Positions 1 to 10,700 of a stretch of 64,000 nt of DNA are shown here, piece after piece. Positions within the stretch are counted from its first letter, which is position 1, and every line of letters starts with the position of its first letter. Source of the DNA: Cliona cf. orientalis (lineage: Eukaryota; Porifera; Demospongiae; Clionaida; Clionaidae); assembly GCA_963930775.1 (NCBI GenBank), contig OZ005703.1:4526001-4590000 (forward strand), given 5' to 3'. Position numbers and translations under genes: made by a program. The notes below the pieces were generated by a model. It searched no databases and was not told the origin of the DNA. It saw only the letters and a list, made by a program, of their open reading frames with translations.

Positions 1-2155
1 CTCCTTGAGGAAGCCAACAGATCTGACCAGTCCTTCCTTCTCCATATGATAGCTACCCTTCACCTCATTACTCTACAGTATTAAATTGCGTGATTATTGT
101 GCACACACTTTTAATATGTATTTATGTATGTATGTATGTATGTATGTACCTGCACCAGCTGCATGTCCAAAACCATATTATGCTCCTCCAATTCCATAAT
201 AGTGTAGGATCCATACTTGGCGCTGTGTCCTGGACTGTCAACCTTCCCATCCCCACCTAAAATAGGTTTTTTTCTAGCATTCTTCAGTCGAGTCAGCAGA
301 GAGGACTGGTGACAATGCCAAACAGAGAAGACAGTGGGCTGCAAATAGGAGTTCTGATGATTGAAGTAAGTACGCAAAGATATCGATGCACATCCTAAAT
401 GATCCAGAATGCGTAACATCTGTGAGTGAGTGTAATGTATAATAGTAATTGACATGACATTGTGTGTGAGGTGGGCACATAATGTTGGAATGCAGTGTGT
501 GTGTGTATGCATGTACGTGTGTACATTAATAATGTTATGAAAGTGTGTACTTGTGTCGTGCACATTACCTGAGATGGTAAACCACCACTAAATAGAATGG
601 AAGCAGAAAGGAGAATGTTTCCAGCTGGTATATATATTCTTCACGAACGGCTGACTATCCCATTCACGCATGTGATCACAGTTGTTGCATGTTTGCTTCA
701 AACGGACAAAAGTTCCTATCACTACCTTCTTAATGAAAGTACCATCCTTCCCACAGTTCTCACATTTGTCAAATAACTCCATCAAAGCATCCTCAGACGA
801 TATACCGTAGAAACTGGTTGTTAAGCGCATACTTTTTATTAAGCGCATAGTTTTGTGCGAGCTTTACCGCTCTTTATTAGGCGCATATGTCTAGCAAACC
901 GCCTGAATGACAAGCGATCGGTTACACGATCCCAGAAAGAAGGCTAGAAGTAGGCTGGAGAAGAAAACGTCGAGAATTACGTTCTCTGGTCGCTTCTTGG
1001 CCATCGCTGTAGGCCTTTCTGCCCTCGACATGTTCTTTACGCACGCCCCACCTACCGTGTTTTAGCACTTTTATGCTTCCTGTTAAGCGCATACTTTTTG
1101 TTAAGCGCATATTTTCTTGCTGCCGCGTGTTATAAGCGCATGCGCTTAACAACCAGTTTCTACGGTACTTCTTTTGGTTTTGTACAGGGAGAGGTACTCT
1201 ACACCTACAACCAGCATACCTTATTCATATGTGCATGGGTGGATAAACTTGACAAACCTTTCCCTCTGTGTGGCTTCCTCACAGGGGATATAACTGGACG
1301 AGTCGGTATCTCCCTCTGTTTCTGTGCCAGCTTCAGTATCCGATGCAGAACTAAATATGTCGAAGGACTTCAGAGGTGGTGCAGGGATGAGACAGCACTG
1401 AACTGCACAATCCTTGCATGGGATAGGTTCTGTTTGCTCCCCTTTAGATTAAATTTTGTAATGATTACGCGAATTTTGAAGATAAAAGCAAACCTTTTAT
1501 TTCATTTATTGGAGATGCCTGAATTGCTACATCCCTAGTGATTGATCCTGTCTGTGATCATACATTATGAGAGTACACTATAAATTATTATTATAGCTCA
1601 TGCAATGTAGCCTTACCATAAAGGATTCTTCGTCTGGTGAAGGTGATGTATCCGGCTGGGGTGTATCACATGGGGGATCACTGGCAATGGATTCTACTGT
1701 TGATAATGCATCATCCAACAACTATAACAATAATTTATCTAATAAAATTATGAAAATTGCATGACCCCTACAACACTAACCCTTTGCCTCTCGCGCTTCT
1801 CAAAAGCAGCTCTCCTCTTCTTCACTGGTTGACTTGGCTCAGTGACAGCATCCACACTAGTAGGCCTCTTTGGTCTTTGAAAGAGTGTGGGAACAGCATC
1901 AGGCTTAAGTCGAGGTTTCTTTTTACCCTCCACCCCAAAGCTTTGAGCAAGTTTCATATCAGCCTCGAAACAATGGTCCTCAAAGTGACAACTACAGAGC
2001 ACAGAATGGTCCGTTGGACCGTCCCACTTATCTCTCGTCCTCTTCACCTGGTCAGCCCATTTCTTGCGCATCTGAGGGTCCTTCGGGAAGAGAAATAGAC
2101 TCACCCCATCCCTGTAGGTGTTGCTACAGCCAGCAGCGACACAGCGCTTCACCAT
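1..2155 (-). pseudogene. THAP domain protein, disrupted, 3' end off the window
   Basis: Start ATG at 2155. The first exon (1781-2155) encodes a THAP zinc finger: C-x4-C near the N terminus (CVAAGC), a later C-x2-H (CSCHF), and the terminal AVPTLF box. THAP domains bind DNA. Further exons, all in phase 0 where checked: 1617-1721 (acidic, proline-rich), an exon near 1270-1420 (acceptor unsure), an exon around 569-803 plus 1168-1195, 150-419 and 1-72. The downstream part carries CENCG, then LGGDG and DSPGHSAKYGSY, which resembles the body of THAP-linked proteins seen in sponges and cnidarians (from memory). Two lesions are visible: a 361 bp transposon sits inside the fourth exon, and four extra bases (TATA) near 629-632 shift the frame before PAGNILLSA. 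The gene continues left of position 1. It could still be a functional allele elsewhere, but as written it is broken. Confidence 0.75.
805..1165. mobile_element. TA-flanked MITE inside the THAP gene
   Basis: A 26 bp perfect terminal inverted repeat runs from 805-830 to 1140-1165, starting CCGTAGAAACTGGTTG. A TA dinucleotide flanks each side (803-804 and 1166-1167), as expected for Tc1/mariner-type insertion. The interior repeats the motif TTAAGCGCAT near both ends and has no transposase. Removing the element and one TA restores a continuous reading frame across the exon, so the insertion is directly supported. Confidence 0.85.
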
Positions 2156-2872
2156 CGTCCACCATGTGCTTCAGGTCTCCCAGCTAGGCGCGATACATAC
2201 GTATGCATGCGTTCCCCTCGTGACGTCACACCCCAGCCCCGCCCTCAGCAGGATGCTCGGTCTTCGGACTCCTGTACCTTGCAAGCGCTTCGCATAAACT
2301 TAGTTTCTTTACTACTGCTGTCATATGTGCATGCAAAAGTATCGATTAAAGGTATAAAATCGAAAATTAATTTTCATTTCAGTTACCCTTTAAAACTTGT
2401 GCGCCAGAGGAGATTGGACATTGTCCTATACACAATTAAGGAATTTTTGACATTGCATGGGGGATAAAACTTGGCCAGTGAGTCTATCTTGACAAAAGAT
2501 GTCTAAGCCCGATCCGAGCCCCATGAGAAAATCAATTGTGGACTATTTATAAGCTCTTTTATGTACAATGGAATGTAATTAAGCGATAAAGGATAGTGTA
2601 AATATGCACTCCACAATAATAGGTAACGCTGTTTTTTTTTTTATCTTGATGGGCGAAGATGTAATATTTCATAAGTATGGAATCGCTGGTAAAGTATTAT
2701 CCTTCAGTTCAAAGATTTTTGTCCTTTGCTTTGATGTGGTACGGGGTCGTTCCTACGAAAATATTTTTACACGAAAATTTTTCCAATGAAAGTTTCATTA
2801 CACGAAAATTTCTGGATTTATGGTAATTTATCTCGTAACTGTGACAGCACATGTGATTGATTTTTTTTTCAG
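2156..2872. other. Divergent intergenic region
   Basis: This 0.7 kb lies between two divergently read genes and probably holds both promoters. It is CpG-richer near 2190-2300. Around 2745-2815 there are short repeats of ACGAAAATTTT type that also occur near 11620-11690, so part of it is repeat debris. I see no convincing first exon for the plus-strand gene. An ATG with a good donor at about 2604-2622 has the wrong phase for the exon at 2873. Confidence 0.5.
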
Positions 2873-3980
2873 ACCCCCCACAGTTCTGGACACTAAATGT
2901 AAGTACAAAAGTGATTTCAAGTGTTGGTACTGCAATGAGTCCTGCGAGATCTGTCTTGAGCCCACAGTTCTGGGTCCTGCATACACCGATTCAACTGGAA
3001 ATGTCTTGAGATTTTGCTCAGGTGACTGTAGTGATATCTACAAGCAAAAACCAGAGCCCCATAGCCAAGTTTTCTCGCCAGACAACCAAGAAAACACCAA
3101 CAGGAAGGTGCCTATTGGACATAAGGAGTATGTTTACCTTTCTTCTTGTGGAAAACTTGAGGATGACAGTGGTTGCTTTGTCACAAGCATGTCACTGTGT
3201 GAAGGGGATGGTTCTGAGAGCTTTCCCTTGCAGCAGTATTACTTGAATTACCATTTGCGGACCCCCAAATATCAGTGCTACTATGAATTCTTTCTAAGTG
3301 ATGACCTTCAAGCTCTAGATTCTGTTTCTTACTTTGGAGCTTGTTGCGACCTTTTTGAACAAGATGAAGCAGATGACATAAAAAAGAGTGCTATAGATAG
3401 TGTATCTGGTGTTTTTCGGAACTCTGGTTGCTTGTGTGTGTCTGATATGTTGGAAAAAATCAGACTTTACAATATGATGGGATCCAACTTTGCTGCACTT
3501 GTAATCGGTGAAGATAAGAAAAATGAACCACAGACAGCTACCGAATCACCCACCATATCAACTCAAGAGCCCTGTGCTGAGAAGGGTGGGCAAGATATGA
3601 AGGCTGATACCAATCAAGATGACCAAGAAAAACCTGTTTTAGTGGTCACACCTCATCAGTTGCTTGCCATTCTTGCCCAATGTGGTGGGGATCAGGCTAA
3701 GGCAGTAGAAATGATTCAGGAGATGGTTGCATCAGGGAATGGGAGTGGTCCTGGATTGGGCATGTCTCAGGACAGCACACAGAAGGCTGATTCAGGTACC
3801 ATTAGTCACAATGAACAAAGTGAGGGTGTGGCTGGGGATGGAACTAAGGGTGAGGATGCAGTGCCAGGTAGACCAGGACCTCATGCTAGTGGATATGAAG
3901 TGAAGGGAGAGCAGGGGAAAGTGCTGGAAGAGTCACTAGAACAAAACCAACAGGATGAAGAGGCTTGTCAAGTACAATAA
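2873..3980 (+). CDS. Zinc-binding exon, paralogue of the last exon of the 7.7-20.6 kb gene
   Basis: The last (or only known) exon starts after a strong T-rich acceptor ending CAG at 2872 and encodes about 368 residues to a TAA stop. Near its start it has the cysteine cluster CWYCN-x2-C-x2-CLEP, followed by FCS-x2-C. The same cluster, at the same splice phase (the first base completes an AG|A arginine codon), opens the terminal exon of the large minus-strand gene. The C-terminal half adds a hydrophilic tail with a short helix (residues around HQLLAILAQCGGD) that resembles a UBA-type fold; that is only a suggestion. No upstream exons homologous to the large gene are present, because the THAP gene begins just upstream. 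It may be a truncated duplicate that kept an open frame. In-frame ATG at 2820 would give an unspliced product. Function unknown. Confidence 0.55.
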
Positions 3981-4384
3981 TCAACTAATTAATGTAACAT
4001 GCATGCTATTAGCATCAATTTAACTTTTTTTATGATTGTTGTATTATAGCTAACATTCCCCTATTAAGCAAGGTTATTCCTTAAACAATGGCTGAACTTA
4101 AGGCTGCAATGAGAAGGGGAGATAGAAACAATGGAGTTGCGGTTCATGCTTGGGAATTAAAATTTGTTACACTACTACTGAAGGCTCACATAATATGATT
4201 CATAGTTTCTCATCAGTGCAGTAGCCAAAGTACCATTCATGTGGTGGGTATTACATTCAGACTTCATTATGCATTTCAGCCCTGTCAGTATACAAACACA
4301 GACAAAAGAGAAGTCTGCTTCCCCTCTTTTATCTATGATACAAACAATCCTTCGGTACATACAGGTGCACATTTGGCCATGAAG

Positions 4385-5400
4385 TTTACGCAAGTACACA
4401 AGTAAACTGACCGGTCTACACTGAGACCACCAGTTTAATGGCAAAATGGAAATGATGTTTTACTGCATATGATTACGCACGCGCGCGTACGTATTACGTG
4501 GGTACACGCAATAATCTCGTATACGTCCGCATATCTATCCGTGTACCGCACCCTACCCAGGACAGAATGAATTTTTCTCGTTTTCGAAGGCTCGTTTCTC
4601 GAAGCGCCTCGAGCGGTTCTGTTCCACGCTACTGCTATACACTGCCACTATGGTATAGACATCGAGGATGCCTCGTTTTTGGTTCTGGAACGAGAGTTAC
4701 TGATTTGCCCCCAATTCAAAGTTCCATTCAGCCAGAAAAGATCGAAAAATGGACGAGCGAGTTGAAGTATCATGAAGAAAGTACTCAAGACGAAGAGTTG
4801 GTAGCTATAACCTAGCTAGTTTAGTAGCTAAAGTTTAGTATTTTCTTTGGTTGACAGTCTAGTTAACTACTACTAAGAAAATAGAACAGACTAAAGTGAT
4901 AAATTATTTTCGATCTTCAAAGAGCGCTCGTGGTGGCAGAGTGGTCCTGGAAGACTCGGGATTCAGCAGAATAACTGCTCTGGTACTTACCTACTTGTGG
5001 ACCAAGTCCCCTAGCGCTGGTTTGATAGTTACTGATTTGCCCCTAATTCAAAGATGCCCTCAGCCATATGCAGCCGAAATCTTTGTCATCTCTACATCGG
5101 TCATCTCGGCACGCTTAGTCTTGTTCTTGGTATCAAAGTGAAGCTCAGCTCTTCCTCTTTTCAATGGTACTTGAGATAGAACGATAGCTATCTCACACTA
5201 GAAGATACAGTTGTACATAGACATGCACTATTTTTGACCCCACATGCATGGCATGCATATCATTAACCCCCATAGGCGCGCGCCATCCAAACCGCGCGTT
5301 GACATTAACATATATGGACTTCCGGTGGTCTTAGTGTAGACTGTGACCTGGCTACTTACACTCAGATGCTTGTGCTTGCACTCAACAAAGTGACCACTTA
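4385..5400. mobile_element. Possible 1 kb element with degenerate inverted ends
   Basis: The segment near 4409-4432 (GTCTACACTGAGACCACC) is a close inverted match to 5325-5345 (GGTGGTCTTAGTGTAGAC), with one difference, and weaker similarity continues outward. The interior is CpG-rich. It contains two in-frame copies of a short peptide, VTDLPPIQ near 4700 and VTDLPLIQ near 5035, about 340 bp apart in separate open frames (4498-4815 and 4896-5141). No known domain was recognised. Target-site duplication not established. Confidence 0.35.
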
Positions 5401-6359
5401 TCTACCGAAGCGTTCAAGTGTCCAGTACCATACTAATGCACTAATAATATGATAAATTGATGCACCAAAAAAATCCATGAGGGCAGCTGATGTGAAACTA
5501 TGAATCAACTAATTGGGACCTAAATGTCTACAACTAATAATGGCATTATGAGTGAGTTAGTGCAATTGTGGTCAGTAATTGTAGACCTTTGATTTAATGA
5601 TGTACTTTCTGGAATGCAGTGTAACTGGGCATGTTAATGACTTCATTCCAGCACCCCTATATAACACAGTGAGCGCTTCTTGTCTAGTTTCTAAGAGACT
5701 CAGATATCTGCTGGACCTCAATCTCCTGTGTACTTTCCACACCTGCAAACAAAATGATGTTGGGCGACAACCTTGTGCTCTCAAACATATTTGGTAGTTG
5801 CTGGGGTCAGATCCTACATGGTCAAGAGAAACTGACAAAGCTATAGCTAGAATTTGGACGTACAAAATGTAGTTTTGTTCATGCAGCAAGGCAGAAGAAA
5901 ACCTCTGAGTTTATACAGGCCATGTGGACACCTTCAGCTGTTATGGAGTGAGTATACGTAGCTATAGATATATCGGAGTCTCATTCATCATTATCACCTG
6001 TAGCTACAGAGACAAATCTACAAATTGAATGCATCGATATGCTTCTAATTACAAAGCTCATGCACTAATGTATGGCTGAACTGCTTACTGTTGTATTCCA
6101 TTCCAAACAGTGTTCTCTGTACCATACCGTGACTGTTAGACTATACAAGATCTGGTGAAGGGTCATAGACCCTTGGAAGCACAAACAGGTACCTGAATGC
6201 CACCCTGCAATCGGTGTCTCAGTGTTATGAGAAGACTGCATATCCATACCATAAATGTTTATGATACTTGCCTCTTGGCCCAGATAAATAATGCTGGCAT
6301 TTTAGTTGAGAATTATAGGCAACTGTTTTAGACATTATAGGTACAGCTATCAGTTTGTG

Positions 6360-6598
6360 GCAGCCAGATATTGGGCTGCATTGCACCAAACTGTTGATCT
6401 GTCAACTTATGGTAATATGCGGCTTAAGTCAGTGACCCTGGGTTCGATTCCCGGCGGCTGCCCGGATTTTTTCTCTTCCAGCTAGCTTTAGGATGTAGAT
6501 GGGGTGAAGCATGCCTGTGGTGCTCTAGTACAGTTTGGCTGCTATCAACACAGGGGTCTGTGATGCTCTAGTACAGTTTGGCTGCTATCACACAGACA
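6360..6598 (+). mobile_element. tRNA-Leu-like SINE copy
   Basis: The head (6360-6461) ends like a tRNA. It has a T arm CTGGG-TTCGATT-CCCGG (6438-6454) with a perfect B box GGTTCGATTCC, then CGGCTGC pairing with GCAGCCA at 6360-6366 except for one position. A CTTAAGT stretch just upstream resembles a leucine UAA anticodon loop. The anticodon stem and D arm do not fold well, so it is not a working tRNA gene. Downstream is a body with CTGCTATCAACACAGG, duplicated once with a 42 bp spacing (6522 and 6564). A degraded relative of the body lies at 39060-39190. Confidence 0.5.
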
Positions 6599-7731
6599 AG
6601 TGAGAGTGTGTGTGCCCATCCTTGTTAAGCTAAGAACTATCATGGAATGTGGATGTGGGATTCAATAATAACATGACAGATCACATGAGACTCAATGGCC
6701 AGCTCTAGCTCTATAGCTAGTGACTCTGGTGTACCTCCTGGTGTTAGCGTTTTATTCTCAGGAGCTCAATGAATAAATGATTGAAATTTGAGGAGGAATT
6801 ATAGGTGCATTTTTGAAAGCATTATAATTATAATAGGGCAATGCCATGTTTATTAGGATTGAAGAAATGAATTATAGGTAGAAAAAATTCGAAAAGAATT
6901 ATTTATCTAGGCGGCCTACTTGCTCCTGCAGTGGTGATGGCAAACATGAATATAGGCTTATGAATTCACCATAAAGCAACCATACATATAGTGCTCTTCT
7001 GTGTTTCACAGAGCTGCTATGAATTCATGCACCTATATATCTCTTGTGCATATTAATTCATTTCCTAGGGATATCCACTTTGCAAGTGTGAAAACTACTT
7101 GGACACTCAAGTATTCAAGCTTGTGCGCAAGCTGCAAACTCAATGGCATACCTAAAGTGCTGTGCATGCATGTGTGCATGGCATACACATGCATTCTGCA
7201 CACCGCATGTAGAGATGCATACAGCTAATAATTTGTACCTTATCAGCGCAGTGCATGTAGCACCAAAGAACTACGTATATGTAGTATTTACCATCTAATC
7301 CTTTAATAATACACCAGTATATATACAGTGCATGTGAGGCTTTCACATTGTCTATAAATAAAATGGGCCTGATGTTTTGGTAATTATAGAATACTGCACT
7401 GCTTGCTAGAACATCAATGCTCTAGCTTAATTTCCAATTTGCAACCAGCCTATATATCTATATCTTGTTCATAAACACCGTGACTATCATGAAAAGTATT
7501 AAGTTATTGTTGTCACAGACAGGCTGACAGAAGGTACAAAGTACACTTGTAATCATGACCAGCCTTACAGAATAAATGTTCAAAACTGTATATATATACT
7601 TGCAGGGTATGTACATAGATACTGGAAGTGACAATCCATGTAGCTATAGTAACAGTATACCAATTGTATAATAGTTTACCAAAAACAAACAACTAATTAC
7701 ATTCTACTATACATCAAGTTGTGTTCTGAAA

Positions 7732-10700
7732 CTATGTGTTTTGGTGCCTTTCCACAAGAGCATGTAGATCTGCACAATGCAAGTGTTCCAGACAAGTAGT
7801 AACCAAATAGGAAACGTCACCTGGACTAAACAGGTCAAGATCTTTGCCAGGGAAAAAAGGAGTCAGTGAACTAGAATCAAATGTTGGTTTCAACTGCTCT
7901 GTTAAATAAAAACCAAGGGAAAGTTGCTGCTGCAATCCACGAAAGTATATAACACAATAAACTCTCTCTTTGTTTCGTTCTTCCTCTGCATCTCCCTGAG
8001 CCAGAGTTAAATCAAAATACCCATAACCTTCCTCAGATGATGTATACTGGAAAAGTACATAAGCAAGTTCTCTATGGTCACTTGATACTGCACATGTATG
8101 GGAATACATGTGTGGTGGGCTTTCAAAGGAGTCAAATGCTTGGAAGTTATTCTCTGATGACAAAAGTGATTGGCATTTTTCACTGCAAAATGACAGCTTA
8201 GTGCCACCATCTTTAAGAGTAGTCATCATCCCAAAAGCAATAGGCTCCAAGCAGACATTGCAACGCATATTACAATACCAGCAATGCAAATGGTCAGAGC
8301 ACTTAATGTCGAAATTTGCATTTGGTCTAAAGCATAAACAAAATGTTATAATAATTATAGTATCTGTATTTGCATACATGTATAAATCAGTAATAGTAAG
8401 GATAAGCCTGTTGTATATTATGCGTTAATGATATTATACTACAACTATAACACAGCTATATCATGCACAGACACTGAAATGTAGGTATCTATGTGATTTA
8501 GTAGCAAGGTGGAATCTCGAGTGAAGCAAGGGCTCCAAACATCCTGAGGGCTATACTAAATCACGTAGTTACCATAGTTTCAGTGTCTACTGAATAATTT
8601 AGCTACTAGAGATGCAAGTCAGTCTCTGTTCAACTTGGCAGCAAAAGATGAAGGTATCTATGAACTAAACAGGTGTCTATATGCCATATAGACTATCTGC
8701 CACTGTCCAATCATCAAACTAACCATAGTAGGTAATTTTGTGATATACGCAACTAACTATGCTGAAATACATGGCTGCATATTTGTGAAACCCCTCATGG
8801 TCAGCTTCAGTGTATAACCTACATGTTAGTATACTTAAGATGTGGGAGGGACTCATTAACCCTCGCCGCGCAAAGCGTGGGCGGAGGGTTACTGCAATCA
8901 CAGCACGTTTTTCTGTCCGTCCGTCCGTCCGTCTGTCTGTCCGGAGGTGTGGTTAATCACGTGCATGTCACATGCACACCATGATATACGTACGTACATA
9001 GATACAGTAGCTAGCCAGAGCTATATACCCAGCTGTGCTGAACTCGAAAGTCTGAGTCAATGGAAACTGGGTAGAAAAGGAAGGTATACGTGCTGGACTA
9101 CTAGAGCCCCTGGCAGCGAGGGTTCTGCACCTCGGTGCGTTTATTATAGTATGCTTATAATGCTTGCCAATGGGTGCTCTTGGCCAAGGAATGACTGAGT
9201 TGTAGATAGTCAACGCACCAAATATTTCAGCACTAGTTCTAAACACATGCAATGGATCCTACATGTATAGCCAGTAGAATTAATGATATTATGTATCAAT
9301 ATTATTATTACATGCATAAGAACTCTAACCTCTTTTGAGTAAATAGCAGTAAGGATTTAAGTGACTGTATCCCTTTGGAATGAAGAAGCACTGGAAGAAC
9401 AGTGTGAATTTCAGAATAAAGATTCTGAACTCCTTGTGACAGTTTAACAATGTAATTTTCTTTTGATTTGTCCAATAAATACCCTTCAGCTACACCTGTG
9501 TCAGAGTTAATGTAAAATCCACTAGAGATCTGCACACCTTGTGAATACTCATGATAGATAATATATGGCTTTGAATCAGGGTCTCCAACAGCTAAAAAAA
9601 CAGTACCACCTTCTTCAGCAGCAATGCTTATGTTGAAGTGCATTATAAGCCGGTGACCTTGTGGAAGATGAATCAGACTCTGTTCAGGCATATTGGTGAC
9701 ACTGAAACCCACTGGTAAAATACTAATGACTTTATTGCTGTCTGGTAGTGGTGCTGCAACCACAGTGTTATCGAAAGATGCGACATCTGATTCAAATGCA
9801 CCAGCAATTCCATAGGTGCTTACTTTATTTGGGTCTGGACTTTTAATTTGGAGTTTGCTCACATCTAACATTGCCCTTCCCTCCAAATATCGCTTCTCGT
9901 GTTCTTCTGCAGTTTCACAGAATAACTTCCACAAACCAACAGGAAATATTTCATGCCGTTTCATATCCTCCAAAACATGTCAACTCACCCCCTTTGGGAT
10001 TTATGAACCACTCTTTGGATAAGTATTTAGCATTTTCTCTCTCCACAAATGCTATGAGACTGAAAATACCAAATGAAACAAGAACAAAGTACACTTTCTG
10101 AGGGTTCACAGGAATGATCGAATCAAGTGACATTATGCTAAGTGTTGTTAAACCAAGACCACTTGTTAAAGCAAAGTTGATAAAGCCATATTTGGCACTT
10201 TCTTCGTCACCTGTTGTAGGATTTATTACCATAGCAATTAGAGGTCTTTGTTCTTCTGCTGCTGATAGAGCGTGATGTGGATTCAGCATACAATGTCGGC
10301 ATTGAGCAAAAAGCTCATAAAAAGAGTCATCATTTATGTAGCCATCATCAAGTGACTCACATAAACTTCTAAAAACAATACCAACACAGAATTGATAGAG
10401 CCACTCTTCATACTTAATGTGCTGTTCCAATGTAATACTTGAAGGATCAATTTCATTGTATACTTTTTTGAAGAAATGTGGAGGGAATTGTGTCTCTCCG
10501 TGGTCACTAAACACTTTCTCACAAGAAGAACAGAAGAGAAAGGTTGTAGCCTGTTTAGGAGTACGTAATTGACCCTGTCGATATGAGTCTATACTTTTCT
10601 TATTAGCTGGAGTAGGCAAAGAAGAACAAATTGCTTCCAAAATTGAACGAGGAAATACATGACTATGATACAGTTTTCCTCTCTTCCTGCAAAGTGCACA

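Larger units (their letters stand above)
3981..7731. other. Intergenic, repeat-bearing
   Basis: No gene could be supported in this 3.7 kb. It holds a possible 1 kb inverted-repeat element (about 4385-5400) and a tRNA-derived SINE copy (6360-6598). The remaining sequence is AT-rich with only short frames. Confidence 0.5.

Noticed and set aside
1098-1538. 146-codon plus-strand frame
   Set aside because: Antisense to the THAP gene and crosses the MITE end.
6360-6461. Functional tRNA-Leu gene
   Set aside because: Only the T arm and part of the acceptor stem fold; the anticodon stem and D arm are not credible.
8867-8945. CRISPR-like or regulatory tandem array
   Set aside because: The CCGT/CTGT run has a 4 bp period and no spacers; it is a simple repeat.
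9951-9973. Apparent frameshift in the large minus-strand gene
   Set aside because: A GTGAGT donor at 9988 and a CTGCAG acceptor at 9907 remove a 82 bp intron and keep the frame, so there is no lesion.
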